A DNA stretch of 64,000 nucleotides from Chryseosolibacter sp964438975 (GCA_964438975.1 CAYTMU010000002.1:62001-126000); one strand, 5' to 3'; positions 1-9,122 are shown, numbered from the stretch's first letter. Program-made: numbers and translations. The notes: generated by a model not told the origin, from the letters alone.

Positions 1-277
1 GAACTTCCAGTTCATCGGGGATTGTCGATGCGATATCCTTTGCACTATGAACGGCAATGTCGATGCTGCCGTCGAGTAATCTCTCTTCGATTTCTTCTGT
101 GAAGACGCCTTTGCCTCCGATTTTGGCAATGGAGACGTCGAGCATTTTGTCACCGCGCGTTTCAATTGGAATGATCTCCGTCCGATAACCAGACGGTGCG
201 ATCAGGCTGGCGACGTGATTTGCCTGCCAAAGGGCAAGTTTGCTGCCCCGGGTACCTATACGTATTGTTTGATTCAT
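1..277 (-). CDS. hemC: Hydroxymethylbilane synthase (porphobilinogen deaminase), N-terminal part only
   Basis: The gene starts with ATG at 277 on the minus strand and runs off the left edge of the window, so only the first 92 residues are visible. The enzyme polymerises four porphobilinogen units into hydroxymethylbilane in tetrapyrrole/heme synthesis in the cytosol. The N-terminus reads IRIGTRGSKLALWQA, the family's opening signature, followed by the ETRGDK segment and an AVHSAKD stretch that contains the catalytic Asp of the family. It lies immediately after holB on the same strand: the holB stop codon occupies 279-281, so the spacing is one base and the genes are probably cotranscribed. 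Confidence 0.93.
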   Translation of the reverse strand, partial: MNQTIRIGTRGSKLALWQANHVASLIAPSGYRTEIIPIETRGDKMLDVSIAKIGGKGVFTEEIEERLLDGSIDIAVHSAKDIASTIPDELEV

Positions 278-278
278 G

Positions 279-1400
279 TTAATTCTTAAATATCCTCGAT
301 ATCTTTAACGATACATCGAGGAAAATCATTTTGGCGCTTCCATTGCGCTCGAGGTGATACCCTGCGTCATTGAATAACTTACACGATCGTTCGATCTTGT
401 CAACTGTGAAGAAGTTGCTGAACTTCCCGACGAACTCCCGTTCCTCGCCCTGCGTCCGGTTGATACTATCTGCACCGGCGTTTATGAGCAGGGTTTCGCG
501 CATCATGTTGAGGCTGTAGGAAACAAGATTTCGTTGAGCAAGCTTATCGAACCCGTGAAATTTTTCAGCGAGTGCAACTAATTCATCGTACTTATCCGCA
601 TGGCAGGCCCGCATCCAGGCGGCAAAGAATGGGGCGTTGCTGTCCTCCGGACGATCTATCATTCGCAATGCGAGGTTGATATTTCCGTCCGCAAGTTGCA
701 CGATCTGTCGAGCAGTAGCGCTGCCGACGCCTGCCGTTTCGCGCAGATAGGTTTCCATATCCTCGTCGGAAAGCATCGTGACAGTTGTTATCTGAGTCCT
801 GGAAATAATGGTCGGCATCAACTGATCTGCCGCATTGGTGACCAGAATAAAATAGGTGTTCGGTGCCGGCTCCTCCAGTATCTTGAGAATACCATTCGCC
901 GCTGCGGGATGCATACTCTCCGGTTGCCAGATGATCATCACCTTGTTCGGACTTTCAAACGGCTTTAGCGCTAGTGTCTTGATTATCTCGCGACTGGCGT
1001 CTCGCGAGATAATTGAAAGCTTGTCTTCTCCGCCGTAGTAATTACACCAGTCGTCCAGGTCGCCAAATGGTTGTTCGAGCAGGAAGGATCTCCAAGACCT
1101 GGTGATCTCGGCTTTTAGCCGTTCTTCATCTTTTTCTCCCTTCACATTGCTGAGTGGGAAAATGAAATGGGTGTCGGGATGAATATATTTTGAGCTCTTG
1201 GAACAGGCAGCACAGATGCCACAAGAATCTTCGCCTTTGTTTTCACACTGCAGGTACGTGGCATACGCCAATGCGATCGGAAGGTTGAGTGCTCCTTTTG
1301 CACCAACGAACAATTGAGCGTGTGCGGCGTGGTTCGTTTTCACTGCCTCCGTCAACAAACGCTTGACGTCCGCCAATCCCGGTATATCCTGAAATCTCAT
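279..1400 (-). CDS. holB: DNA polymerase III subunit delta' (clamp-loader ATPase-like)
   Basis: This is a clamp-loader subunit of about 373 residues. I chose the ATG at 1400 (MRFQDIPGL) because the family begins there and because it lies just after the upstream stop codon (1405-1407); an upstream in-frame ATG at 1433 would overlap the preceding gene. The N-terminal AAA fold has a degenerate P-loop (GAKGALN), as usual for delta', which does not hydrolyse ATP. A zinc-knuckle Cys set lies at about C52, C60, C63 and C66, and the sensor-like SRT motif follows LVTNAADQLMPTII. In the replisome it helps load the beta clamp. It sits between the GlmU-like gene and hemC in a minus-strand operon. Confidence 0.9.
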   Translation of the reverse strand: MRFQDIPGLADVKRLLTEAVKTNHAAHAQLFVGAKGALNLPIALAYATYLQCENKGEDSCGICAACSKSSKYIHPDTHFIFPLSNVKGEKDEERLKAEITRSWRSFLLEQPFGDLDDWCNYYGGEDKLSIISRDASREIIKTLALKPFESPNKVMIIWQPESMHPAAANGILKILEEPAPNTYFILVTNAADQLMPTIISRTQITTVTMLSDEDMETYLRETAGVGSATARQIVQLADGNINLALRMIDRPEDSNAPFFAAWMRACHADKYDELVALAEKFHGFDKLAQRNLVSYSLNMMRETLLINAGADSINRTQGEEREFVGKFSNFFTVDKIERSCKLFNDAGYHLERNGSAKMIFLDVSLKISRIFKN

Positions 1401-1404
1401 GAAC

Positions 1405-2592
1405 TTATGCCACTGTCTTATGTTCCCATACACGGTGAAGCGCTGTCATTTCAAAGACGTGCTCCAGTATGTCCTGTTCGGTCCGGTCGAATTCTTTTGC
1501 GCGGCGCTCCATGGCTTTGCTTGCAGTTCTCATCGCCCGCTCCAGGTGGTATGTCGTAATCCCCCCGGCGCCACCCCACGAAAATGAGGGAATATAGTTC
1601 CGCGGGAAGCCATTGCCAAATACGTTGGAGGAGACGTCCACGACGGTGCCTGTGTTAAACATGGTATTGATACTGCATTTGCTATGATCTCCCATCATTA
1701 GCCCACAGAACTGTAATCCCGTTTTTACAAAGCAATTTTCGACGTGACTCCAGACTTTCACTTCGTCAAATGTATTTTTAAGATTCGAAGTGTTCGAGTC
1801 TGCTCCGAGATTGCACCACTCGCCGATGACAGAACAACCCAGGAACCCGTCATGTGGCTTGTTGCTGTACGCAAAAAGCACTGAGTTGCTGACCTCGCCC
1901 CCTGCTTTGCAATGGGGGCCAATCGTTGTATCACCCCGCATCTTCCCCCCCATGTTGATATGAGCACCTTCGCACAATGCAAATGCGCCACGGATGATTG
2001 CCCCTTCATCAATCACACTGTTCCTGCCCAGATACACCGGGCCGTGCTCGGCGTTGATGATGGCTGCTCTTGAAGTGACACCCTCTTCAACAAAAAGGTT
2101 CTCCTCGCCATATACGATGGTATGCCTGTCAGTAAGCTTCGCCGACTGCCGGCCCTTTGTGATGAGTTCAAAATCAGCCCGGATCTGGCTTCCGTTCTCA
2201 CGGAATATTTTCCAGGGCCTGTCGATGACGGTCACGGGCAGACCGTACTCAAGAGTGTTCTGCCCGGTCATATCGCCCTCCGGGTTGCGCGAAGCGATCA
2301 GCAGTTGATCCTGCACAAGATAGTATCCGGAAGGCAGGGTGTTGATCGCGTCGACAAGCGATTCGTCCGGGCAAATGGCACCGTTGATCAGCAGGTTGTC
2401 ATCCGAATCCACGTAAGGGAACTTCCTTGCGAGGTATCCGGCGGTCTTGAAGGAGGTTGTGGCATTAAGCCATGCTTCCCACTTTTCCCGAATTGTCAGA
2501 ATTCCAACACGAATGGCACCCGCCGGCCGTGTATACGTAAAGGGCAGGAGGTGTATCCTGATTATGGGGTCGTCGAAGAGAATGATGGTCAT
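1405..2592 (-). CDS. GlmU-like sugar-1-phosphate nucleotidylyl/acetyltransferase (Bacteroidota-type)
   Basis: This 395-residue protein resembles the alternative GlmU family of Bacteroidota, which is proposed to provide UDP-N-acetylglucosamine for peptidoglycan and lipid A. The N-terminus (ILFDDPIIRIHLLPFTYTRPAGAIRVGI) is a divergent nucleotidyltransferase start lacking the classical GlmU LxxGxGTRM loop. The second half (about 180-370) has hexapeptide-repeat (left-handed beta-helix) character, such as VYLGRNSVIDEGAIIRGA and GGKMRGDTTIGPH. Its stop codon is five bases before the holB start. The specific reaction is inferred from the family, not proven by motifs here. Confidence 0.8.
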   Translation of the reverse strand: MTIILFDDPIIRIHLLPFTYTRPAGAIRVGILTIREKWEAWLNATTSFKTAGYLARKFPYVDSDDNLLINGAICPDESLVDAINTLPSGYYLVQDQLLIASRNPEGDMTGQNTLEYGLPVTVIDRPWKIFRENGSQIRADFELITKGRQSAKLTDRHTIVYGEENLFVEEGVTSRAAIINAEHGPVYLGRNSVIDEGAIIRGAFALCEGAHINMGGKMRGDTTIGPHCKAGGEVSNSVLFAYSNKPHDGFLGCSVIGEWCNLGADSNTSNLKNTFDEVKVWSHVENCFVKTGLQFCGLMMGDHSKCSINTMFNTGTVVDVSSNVFGNGFPRNYIPSFSWGGAGGITTYHLERAMRTASKAMERRAKEFDRTEQDILEHVFEMTALHRVWEHKTVA

Positions 2593-2648
2593 CCTGTTGC
2601 CATAGTTGATCTCATGTCCCGCCCGGGGCCCGGACGGCGTCCGTCAAG

Positions 2649-2687
2649 CAAAAATAAAATAAAAAAGGTCTTCAGGACGAAGACCTT
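2649..2687 (-). terminator. Intrinsic terminator after rpmE2
   Basis: On the minus strand a 9-bp stem (AAGGTCTTC / GAAGACCTT, + coordinates 2665-2673 and 2679-2687) with a 5-base loop is followed by a T-rich tract (TTTTTTATTTTATTTTTG). It lies 27 bases or more beyond the rpmE2 stop and before the glmU-like start at 2592, so it should separate rpmE2 from the glmU-holB-hemC operon. The T-tract also contains TATTTTTG (2649-2656), which fits the Bacteroidota -7 word and could start the downstream transcript. Confidence 0.8.
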
Positions 2688-2713
2688 CTCACAGTGCTTA
2701 TTAAGAAGAATAA

Positions 2714-2962
2714 TTAAGCTTTCTTTTGATACTTGTTCTTGAATTTCTCGACACGACCTGCCGTATCCACGAACAATTTCTTGCCGGTGAAAAACGGGTG
2801 CGAAGCGGAACTTACCTCCACTTTGATCACGGGATATTCGTTGCCATCCTCCCACTTGATGGTCTCTTTCGGAGTCTGGGTAGAGCGGCTCAAAAACTTG
2901 AAATCACTGGATGTATCCCAGAAAACCACGTCTTTGTACTCCGGATGTATGCCTTTTTTCAT
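2714..2962 (-). CDS. rpmE2: 50S ribosomal protein L31, type B
   Basis: This 82-residue protein starts MKKGIHPEYKDVVFWD, typical of type B L31, and contains the SHPFFTGKK and GRVEKFKNKY blocks of the family. No cysteine is present, so it is the zinc-independent (C-minus) form that can replace zinc-binding L31 when zinc is scarce in organisms that have both. It is a component of the large ribosomal subunit near the central protuberance. A good promoter lies directly upstream and an intrinsic terminator downstream, so it appears to be monocistronic. Confidence 0.96.
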   Translation of the reverse strand: MKKGIHPEYKDVVFWDTSSDFKFLSRSTQTPKETIKWEDGNEYPVIKVEVSSASHPFFTGKKLFVDTAGRVEKFKNKYQKKA

Positions 2963-2995
2963 ATCTGTTGTTTGCGTTTGGCCCTAAAAGGATTG

Positions 2996-3025
2996 CAAAG
3001 ATAGGGATACAGCTCCGAAATGCAA
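2996..3025 (-). promoter_or_regulatory. Predicted Bacteroidota-type promoter of rpmE2
   Basis: On the minus strand the perfect -7 word TATCTTTG (2996-3003) lies 19 bases downstream of a TTG (3023-3025), matching the Bacteroidota -33/-7 layout. It predicts a start near 2989 and a leader of about 27 bases before the rpmE2 ATG at 2962. Confidence 0.6.
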
Positions 3026-3294
3026 TATCCTTGTTGACTTTTGTTCGAAACGGATTCGGGGGTACTTTTGGTTCCGAAAATGGAACCGACCATTAAAAGC
3101 AGTCGTCCTGACCTGCATATGTGCCTTTGGCGGCTTTTTGGTCGAAGTGATGTTTTGGAAAAAGTTTATCATTGTGACCCTGTTTGGATCGCTTTTGGAA
3201 GAGGCGTGAGTAATTCCGGGACGCCGGGGTTCATCTGATATGACGGACGTCCCCTCGAACCGGCGGAAGCGGCGATGCGACAGGCGGAAAGCGC
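3026..3294. other. Intergenic region without a supported gene
   Basis: This is the divergent gap between the rpmE2 promoter and the Wzi/RemB-like gene. Short frames occur on both strands, but none has family resemblance or a persuasive start. The promoter of the plus-strand gene at 3295 should lie here, but I see no clear TAnnTTTG word for it. Confidence 0.5.
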
Positions 3295-4971
3295 ATGAAT
3301 TATCGACATATCACTTGTATTCTCCTGGTCGCCGGCGGTATTTCTGCCAGCGCTCAGAGCACGTATGTGCCGCTTAACGAGGACTACTATCACTGGGTAG
3401 ATCGGTACGAGGTGAAAGCGGGGGCGCTCATGCCTCAGTTGTTTACTTCGGTCAAACCGTATAAACGCTCGGAAATCGTCGCATTTGCAGATTCACTTAA
3501 TAATTCGGGACTCTTCAATTCTCCGGCAGACAGATTTAATTACGAGTATTTCACCAACGATAGTTGGGAATGGTCCGGCGCCGCAACCGCCGACAGCAAC
3601 CGACCCATACTCGGACATTTCTACCGGAAGAAGTCCGACCTGTACTCGGTCTCTACTTCTGATTTTGATCTCCATGTAAATCCTGTTATCTACTTCGGCG
3701 CCGGCAGTGATTCCCGACGCGATGACATGCTCTACACGAATACGCGCGGGATAGAACTGCGGGGGATGATCGACGGAAAGGTGGGGTTCTACACCTACCT
3801 GGCGGATAATCAGGCATTACTTCCCTCGTATGTCGGCGCTGGGGTCGATTCATCTGGCGTGGTGCCCCACGAAGGGTTTTGGAAAGGGTTTAAGGACGGC
3901 GATGGCATTGACTTTCTCCACGCGCGCGGATACATCACCTTTGAAGCTACTAAGCATATCAATCTTCAGTTCGGACATGATCGGTTTTTTATCGGCAACG
4001 GATACCGGTCTCTGATTTTCTCCGATTATTCACCACCGGCTCTGTTCCTCAAGGGCAACGTCAAAGTGTGGAAACTCAACTATCTATTCCTCGTGAACCA
4101 GATGGTAGCTGATCCCAATACAAGACGCCGTAGTGGATATCCGAATAAGCATGTCGCCCTCCACCACCTGAGCGTTAACATTGGTAAGAAGTTGAATATC
4201 GGTGTGTTTGAATCGGTGGTGTTCAGTCCGGACGATTCGCTGGGAACGAGTAACTTCCGGATGGAGTATCTCAATCCGATCATCTTCTATCGCGCCATCG
4301 AGCAGCAGAATGGAAGCACGGATAACGTGTTGCTCGGTATCGATTTTAAATGGAACGCTCTCCGCGGTATATCGCTCTACGGACAATTCATGCTTGACGA
4401 ATTTGTAATCGATCACATTCGCAGCGGGGACGGATGGTGGGCCAACAAATTTGGGGTTCAACTGGGAGGGAAGTATGTGGACGCTTTTGGTGTACCCAAT
4501 CTCGACCTTCAGGGGGAGATCAACATCATCCGGCCATACACGTACTCACACGGCGAGTCTTTCGGTAGCTACACTAGTTACGGCCAACCACTTGCCCATC
4601 CTGTTGGAGCGAACCTGAAGGAATTCGTAGCAATCGCACGCTATCAACCGTTGGGCAGGCTTCATTTGACCGGAAAACTGGTCTTCACCCAGGTTGGTCG
4701 CGATCTGCCGGGTGAAAACTGGGGAAGCGATATACTAAAAGACTACCGCACGCGTGAGCGGGACTTCGATAACAAGATCGGACAGGGTGTTGCCAACGAT
4801 ATTTTTTTTGGGAGCTTTACGGCTTCGTGGATGATTCGGCATAACCTGTTTGCCGATGCATCGGTTGTGGCCAGGAGGAGCAAGAGTCCCGAAGTACGCT
4901 ACAACGATGAGACGATGCTTGCGACGCTGGCGCTGCGATGGAATATTGCGCAGCGCCTTTATGAATTCTGA
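3295..4971 (+). CDS. Capsule assembly Wzi / gliding RemB-like outer-membrane beta-barrel protein
   Basis: This 558-residue protein has a signal peptide (MNYRHITCILLVAGGISASAQ) and then amphipathic, aromatic-rich strands ending in a terminal aromatic residue (RLYEF), as expected for an outer-membrane beta-barrel. Segments such as MEYLNPIIFYRAIEQQNG and GQFMLDEF recall the Wzi-domain proteins of Bacteroidota, a group that includes the gliding-motility protein RemB. Wzi of Gram-negative bacteria binds capsule polysaccharide at the cell surface. Whether this one serves capsule, exopolysaccharide or gliding cannot be read from the sequence. An ABC exporter starts three bases after its stop codon, which suggests cotranscription and an export-related role. 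Confidence 0.7.
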   Translation: MNYRHITCILLVAGGISASAQSTYVPLNEDYYHWVDRYEVKAGALMPQLFTSVKPYKRSEIVAFADSLNNSGLFNSPADRFNYEYFTNDSWEWSGAATADSNRPILGHFYRKKSDLYSVSTSDFDLHVNPVIYFGAGSDSRRDDMLYTNTRGIELRGMIDGKVGFYTYLADNQALLPSYVGAGVDSSGVVPHEGFWKGFKDGDGIDFLHARGYITFEATKHINLQFGHDRFFIGNGYRSLIFSDYSPPALFLKGNVKVWKLNYLFLVNQMVADPNTRRRSGYPNKHVALHHLSVNIGKKLNIGVFESVVFSPDDSLGTSNFRMEYLNPIIFYRAIEQQNGSTDNVLLGIDFKWNALRGISLYGQFMLDEFVIDHIRSGDGWWANKFGVQLGGKYVDAFGVPNLDLQGEINIIRPYTYSHGESFGSYTSYGQPLAHPVGANLKEFVAIARYQPLGRLHLTGKLVFTQVGRDLPGENWGSDILKDYRTRERDFDNKIGQGVANDIFFGSFTASWMIRHNLFADASVVARRSKSPEVRYNDETMLATLALRWNIAQRLYEF

Positions 4972-4974
4972 CAA

Positions 4975-6795
4975 ATGAAGATCTTTTTCCGAATACTGGC
5001 ATACGCGCCGCGAAGGAACTACCGGCTGCTGCAATTTTTTCTTTTTGCAGTAATGGCCGTAATTTTCAACGCAGCGTACTTGGCGTTGCTACATCCAATG
5101 CTTGCGACACTTTTTGGAGGTGAGACCATCCAGCCCATACCGTATCCGGAGTTCGAGGTGAGTGTGGAGTTCGCGAAGAACTACTTTCGCCATTATTTTG
5201 CCGAAATCTTTGTCAACTACGGCGCGCAAACAGCTCTGGGGTTTGTGTGTCTTCTCATCGTCTGCTTTCTTTTGATATCAAACATTTTCCGCTATCTCGA
5301 GCGGATGGTTGCATCCCGGTTGAAAGTCGACGTCGTGAAGAATGTACGTATGGAGATCTTCGATAAAGTTTCCCGGATGCACATAGGATTTTTCAATGAC
5401 CAGCGCAAAGGTGATTTGATCTCGCGTTTTACCAACGATGTGTCAGAAATGGAAGGTGCGGTGGTCAACGGGCTGAAGTCGGTCTTCAAAGAACCTCTCA
5501 CACTGATTGCTTTCATGATCGTTTTGTTCTCAATCAGTGTAAAGCTTACGCTGTTCACGCTGGTTGTCTTGCCGATAACCGGAGGTATTATCTCCGAAAT
5601 AGTCAGGCGCCTGCGGAAGAAAGCCGTGATCAGCCAGGAAACACTTGGCCGGATCGTCAACATACTCGACGAGACATTCAGCAGCATGCGCGTGATCAGC
5701 GCATTTAACGCCCGCAACTTTATGCTGAAGCGAATTGATGCGGAGACATCCTTGCACAGAAAGGTCAATCTCTCTATTGCGCGCAAAAACGAACTCGCAT
5801 CGCCGATTTCGGAATTTCTCGGTGTACTTGTTGTTGCCGGTATACTTTACTACGGAGGTCAACTGGTGTTATCCGGCGATCAGGAACTGGCCCCGGAGAC
5901 CTTCCTCGTTTTCCTCGCATTTTATGCGAACATGATTCAACCCGCGAAGAGTTTTACGAACGGACTTACCTCCCTTCAGAAAGGTACCATGTCGGCCCGC
6001 CGTATTTTTGCGTTAACGGATATGGAGCCAGCTATTCGCAATAAGTCTAATGCGGTTCATTTGTCTGAATTCAAAGAAAGCATAGTATTTGAGAACGTAA
6101 GCTTTGCCTACGATCGCGAACATGTATTGAAAAACATCAATCTCCGTATCGAAAAGGGAAAGACAATTGCACTTGTAGGACCTTCGGGCGGAGGGAAGTC
6201 GACGCTGGCGGATCTGATCCCACGATTCTATGATCCCACGTCGGGCGCGGTAAAACTTGATGGCGTTCCATTGCCTGACTATGATCTTGAATCGTTGCGA
6301 AGCATTATGGGAGTTGTGACCCAGGAGTCCATTCTCTTCAACGATACTATCTTCAATAACATCGCATTCGGAATGGAGAACGTACGAGAGGAAGATGTCG
6401 TGCAGGCGGCCAGGATCGCCAATGCTCATAATTTTATTATAGAGGCCGAGGAGGGATATCAAACCGTCATCGGTGAACGGGGATCGAAGCTTTCCGGCGG
6501 ACAGCGCCAGCGGATCAGTATCGCGAGAGCTGTATTGAAGAATCCTCCGGTGTTGATTTTGGATGAAGCCACATCGGCTCTCGACTCAGGGTCTGAAAGG
6601 CTGGTACAGGAAGCGCTTAACAATTTGATGCGGCACCGTACATCAATTGTGATCGCACACCGGCTGAGCACGATTCAGCATGCCGACGAAATACTCGTTA
6701 TCCAGGACGGGGAAATTGTTGAGCGTGGCAGCCATGACGATCTGGTCCGCGAGGGAGGACTGTATCAGAAACTGCGGGAAATTCAGAAGACGTGA
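4975..6795 (+). CDS. MsbA-like ABC exporter (fused permease and ATPase)
   Basis: This 606-residue half-transporter has an N-terminal six-helix type IV exporter domain (about 20-330) followed by an ATP-binding domain. The ATPase signatures are complete: Walker A GPSGGGKST at about 402, signature LSGGQRQR at about 506, Walker B VLILDEATSALD at about 526, and the H-loop in IVIAHRLSTI. The organisation matches lipid A/lipid flippases (MsbA) and related multidrug exporters acting as homodimers in the inner membrane. The substrate is not determinable from sequence. It follows the Wzi/RemB-like gene by three bases, so the two are likely cotranscribed. Confidence 0.88.
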   Translation: MKIFFRILAYAPRRNYRLLQFFLFAVMAVIFNAAYLALLHPMLATLFGGETIQPIPYPEFEVSVEFAKNYFRHYFAEIFVNYGAQTALGFVCLLIVCFLLISNIFRYLERMVASRLKVDVVKNVRMEIFDKVSRMHIGFFNDQRKGDLISRFTNDVSEMEGAVVNGLKSVFKEPLTLIAFMIVLFSISVKLTLFTLVVLPITGGIISEIVRRLRKKAVISQETLGRIVNILDETFSSMRVISAFNARNFMLKRIDAETSLHRKVNLSIARKNELASPISEFLGVLVVAGILYYGGQLVLSGDQELAPETFLVFLAFYANMIQPAKSFTNGLTSLQKGTMSARRIFALTDMEPAIRNKSNAVHLSEFKESIVFENVSFAYDREHVLKNINLRIEKGKTIALVGPSGGGKSTLADLIPRFYDPTSGAVKLDGVPLPDYDLESLRSIMGVVTQESILFNDTIFNNIAFGMENVREEDVVQAARIANAHNFIIEAEEGYQTVIGERGSKLSGGQRQRISIARAVLKNPPVLILDEATSALDSGSERLVQEALNNLMRHRTSIVIAHRLSTIQHADEILVIQDGEIVERGSHDDLVREGGLYQKLREIQKT

Positions 6796-6799
6796 ACAG

Positions 6800-6830
6800 T
6801 TTGTTGGCTTTGGTTTTTGAGTTACCTTTA
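6800..6830 (+). promoter_or_regulatory. Predicted promoter of the 110-residue membrane protein gene
   Basis: TTTG (6800-6803), a 19-base spacer and TACCTTTA (6823-6830) fit the Bacteroidota -33/-7 arrangement with one mismatch in the -7 word. The predicted leader to the ATG at 6930 is about 90 bases and contains an alternating TA run (about 6840-6850) and a small ATGCG-TGA-CGCAT hairpin followed by four T (6868-6884). Confidence 0.4.
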
Positions 6831-6929
6831 GGATAGGATATATATATATTCCGCACGCAGGCAGGTCATGCGTGACGCATTTTTCCTGGCTGCGTCCACA
6901 GATCTTCGCGTCGACAAACCGAAGTTCCC

Positions 6930-7262
6930 ATGAAGAAGAGCAGACTCATTTTTTATCTTTGTTTTGCGGTGTTCCACATCGTTGCTTTCATTTTTACCGT
7001 TGCGTTGGGGAATGACACGAGTTTTCTCATGAGCATGTTCAAGTGGGTTCCGTACTTCAAATGGGTGACGCTGATCGGTGTGTTACTTGTGTTGATCGAT
7101 TTCATCTGGTCGTTGAAAGCCAACCGCGATCACGACCGCGATAAGGATGCGTTGTCACATGAAGTGAATACACTGAAGGCAAAGCTTTTTGACCTTCAGG
7201 AGAATGAGACCCGCCGAGCATCATCATCATCTCTCCAAACACCCCAGCCGCCACCCAACTAG
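6930..7262 (+). CDS. Small membrane protein with C-terminal coiled coil, function unknown
   Basis: I do not recognise a named family. The 110-residue product has two hydrophobic segments (about 5-30 and 42-62), then a charged helix of heptad character (HEVNTLKAKLFDLQENETRR, about 77-97), and a low-complexity Ser/Pro tail ending PQPPPN. It would sit in the inner membrane with the coiled coil probably in the cytoplasm. It has its own predicted promoter after the ABC exporter and lies upstream of the sigma factor gene, from which it is separated by 72 bases. Nothing links it functionally to either neighbour. Confidence 0.7.
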   Translation: MKKSRLIFYLCFAVFHIVAFIFTVALGNDTSFLMSMFKWVPYFKWVTLIGVLLVLIDFIWSLKANRDHDRDKDALSHEVNTLKAKLFDLQENETRRASSSSLQTPQPPPN

Positions 7263-7334
7263 TCACTCTCTTCGCTCTTATTCCTCCTGCTCTCCTTTGA
7301 TCTTCATGAATTGTTTTTCTAACTTGAGGAGAGA

Positions 7335-7934
7335 ATGGAATACTTCATGCCTTCTGAAAGAACTGATATTGAAGACAAATTCATTATTGAGCTACTCAGG
7401 CTAGGGAATGAGAATGCATTCAATTCAGTGTTTCGCGCCTATGGTAAGCGCGTCTATTCTTTCTGCTATGGTTATTTGAAATCCAGGGAGGATGCGGAGG
7501 AGATGGTCCAGGAAACGTTCATTAGGATATGGGAATCACGTTCCACCATTGATCCCGACCTTCCCTTCGGAGGATTTATTTTTACCATTGCCTACCGCCT
7601 TGTACTGAATAGGTTGCGAAAGCGACGATACGAGTACGCTGGTAACCTGCATTGGGCAAGAAACAGGGCTAAAGTCAGCAATGAAACTGAAGACTCAGTT
7701 ATATATCGTGATCTCGGACGCCTTGCCAAGGATGCTATCGCTTCCCTTCCTCCCAGGCGAAAGCAAATATACCAGATGATCAAGGAAGATCATATGACCT
7801 ATCAGCAAGTTGCCAAAACGCTTAACATTTCAACAAAGACCGTGGAGGCGCAAATGACGGAAGCACTGAAGTATTTGCGGAAGAGCATTGTCTTGCGGTG
7901 GTTCTCTTTTCTGGCGATCCTTTTTCTTTCCTAG
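7335..7934 (+). CDS. ECF RNA polymerase sigma factor (Bacteroidota SusCD-associated type)
   Basis: This sigma-70 family ECF factor has about 199 residues. Region 2 is visible as YSFCYGYLKSREDAEEMVQETFIRIWE, and region 4 as LPPRRKQIYQMIKEDHMTYQQVAKTLNISTKTVEAQMTEALKYLRK with its helix-turn-helix. The C-terminus is hydrophobic (VLRWFSFLAILFLS), a common trait of sigma factors in this phylum. A second in-frame ATG at 7347 (MPSERTDIEDKF) is an equally plausible start. The following fecR gene encodes its likely anti-sigma factor, and the SusC homologue with an STN domain completes an outer-membrane-to-cytoplasm signalling chain that should switch on the downstream locus. Confidence 0.92.
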   Translation: MEYFMPSERTDIEDKFIIELLRLGNENAFNSVFRAYGKRVYSFCYGYLKSREDAEEMVQETFIRIWESRSTIDPDLPFGGFIFTIAYRLVLNRLRKRRYEYAGNLHWARNRAKVSNETEDSVIYRDLGRLAKDAIASLPPRRKQIYQMIKEDHMTYQQVAKTLNISTKTVEAQMTEALKYLRKSIVLRWFSFLAILFLS

Positions 7935-8048
7935 CTTCTATTCTTCCCCTTTTTCCTGCGTGTTAGAAAGATTTGATATCGAGTAGGGGTTTCTCCGTCC
8001 TCGCGTGTATTCCTTTATTATAAGACTGCTCAATCTATCAAAAACATA

Positions 8049-9074
8049 ATGCCGGAAATTAGCGAACTACTGATAAAGAGGTTTTTTATTGGTCAATGCA
8101 CGGAAAAGGAAGCCGAGACAGTGCTCAATTGGCTTCTTGATCCTGGAAATCAGCATTTGGCAAAGAGGATAATGAAAAGGCAATGGGATACATTGTCAGG
8201 GAGTGGCGACGTCGACATAGAGTCTCTTTTGAAGCGCACGCAGGGCAGGTTAAATATCGGAGAATTCCGGAAAGTCGAGAGCAGGAAGCAACAAAAATGG
8301 TATCAAAGCTTTCCTCTGAGGATAGCGGCAACATTCCTCCTGATTGCAATGAGCGTCGCTGCTTTCCTGATGACGACAGAGAGACATCTTGAAGAGTTTG
8401 TTGCAGCTAAGTCTGACAAGATTGAAGTGAGTACTTCCACAGGGCAGATTATCCTGAAAGTTCTGCCTGACGGCACAAAGGTGTGGTTGAATGCGCAGAG
8501 CAAGCTAATCTATCCTGAAACCTTCGGTGAGACGAGGGAAGTGAGATTGCAGGGAGAAGGCTTCTTTGATGTCGCCGATGATAAGGATCACCCGTTTATT
8601 GTGCATGCTGAAGACATCCAGGTCAGGGTTTTAGGGACAGCTTTCAACATCAAATCGTATCCTGGCGATCCCTCTATCGCCACGACGTTAGTAAGGGGTA
8701 AAGTGTTGATCGAGCAAAATAAGGACGATACCCAAACCACCATCGAATTGGAGCCAAATCAGCAAGCCGTTTTTTCTCATGCTTTAAAGGATATATCGCT
8801 GCACCGTGTGGATGCAAACAGATATTCGTCATGGACGAATGGGAGTTTGATCTTCAAGGATGACCGGGTGTATGATGTTTTCAAAACCCTTGAACGGTGG
8901 TATGGGGTGTCGATAGTGATCGAAGATGATTCAAACCTCGACTGTCGTCTAACGGCCCGTATAGACAAGGAATCTTTAACAGAAACGCTGGAATTACTGA
9001 AGTCGATTACAGGCATTCGCTACAATATCGCAGGAAGCGAAGTAACAATTGATGGAACGATCTGTACGCCGTAA
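8049..9074 (+). CDS. FecR-family anti-sigma factor
   Basis: This 341-residue transmembrane regulator has a cytoplasmic N-terminal domain, one membrane helix at about 87-107 (PLRIAATFLLIAMSVAAFLM), a periplasmic FecR domain with the hallmark LPDGTKVWLNAQSKLIYPETF and GEGFFDVADDKDHPFIVHAEDIQVRVLGTAFNI-type blocks (about 140-210), and a C-terminal DUF4974-like domain (about 270-335). In this family the periplasmic part contacts the STN domain of an occupied TonB-dependent transporter and releases the sigma factor. It sits between the sigma factor gene (114 bases upstream) and susC (137 bases downstream). Confidence 0.92.
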   Translation: MPEISELLIKRFFIGQCTEKEAETVLNWLLDPGNQHLAKRIMKRQWDTLSGSGDVDIESLLKRTQGRLNIGEFRKVESRKQQKWYQSFPLRIAATFLLIAMSVAAFLMTTERHLEEFVAAKSDKIEVSTSTGQIILKVLPDGTKVWLNAQSKLIYPETFGETREVRLQGEGFFDVADDKDHPFIVHAEDIQVRVLGTAFNIKSYPGDPSIATTLVRGKVLIEQNKDDTQTTIELEPNQQAVFSHALKDISLHRVDANRYSSWTNGSLIFKDDRVYDVFKTLERWYGVSIVIEDDSNLDCRLTARIDKESLTETLELLKSITGIRYNIAGSEVTIDGTICTP

Positions 9075-9122
9075 AACTAAAAAGGAACCGTATGTATGAT
9101 GTAATTATGTTTTAATAAATAA

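Noticed and set aside
3150..3209. Short plus-strand frame encoding a hydrophobic peptide (MFWKKFIIVTLFG...)
   Set aside because: Only 19 codons, no promoter or structural context like that of the pheA leader, and not followed by a terminator; probably chance.
6838..6850. Alternating TA run as a possible mobile-element target or microsatellite
   Set aside because: It is very short, lies in an A/T-rich leader, and no flanking duplication or element is present.
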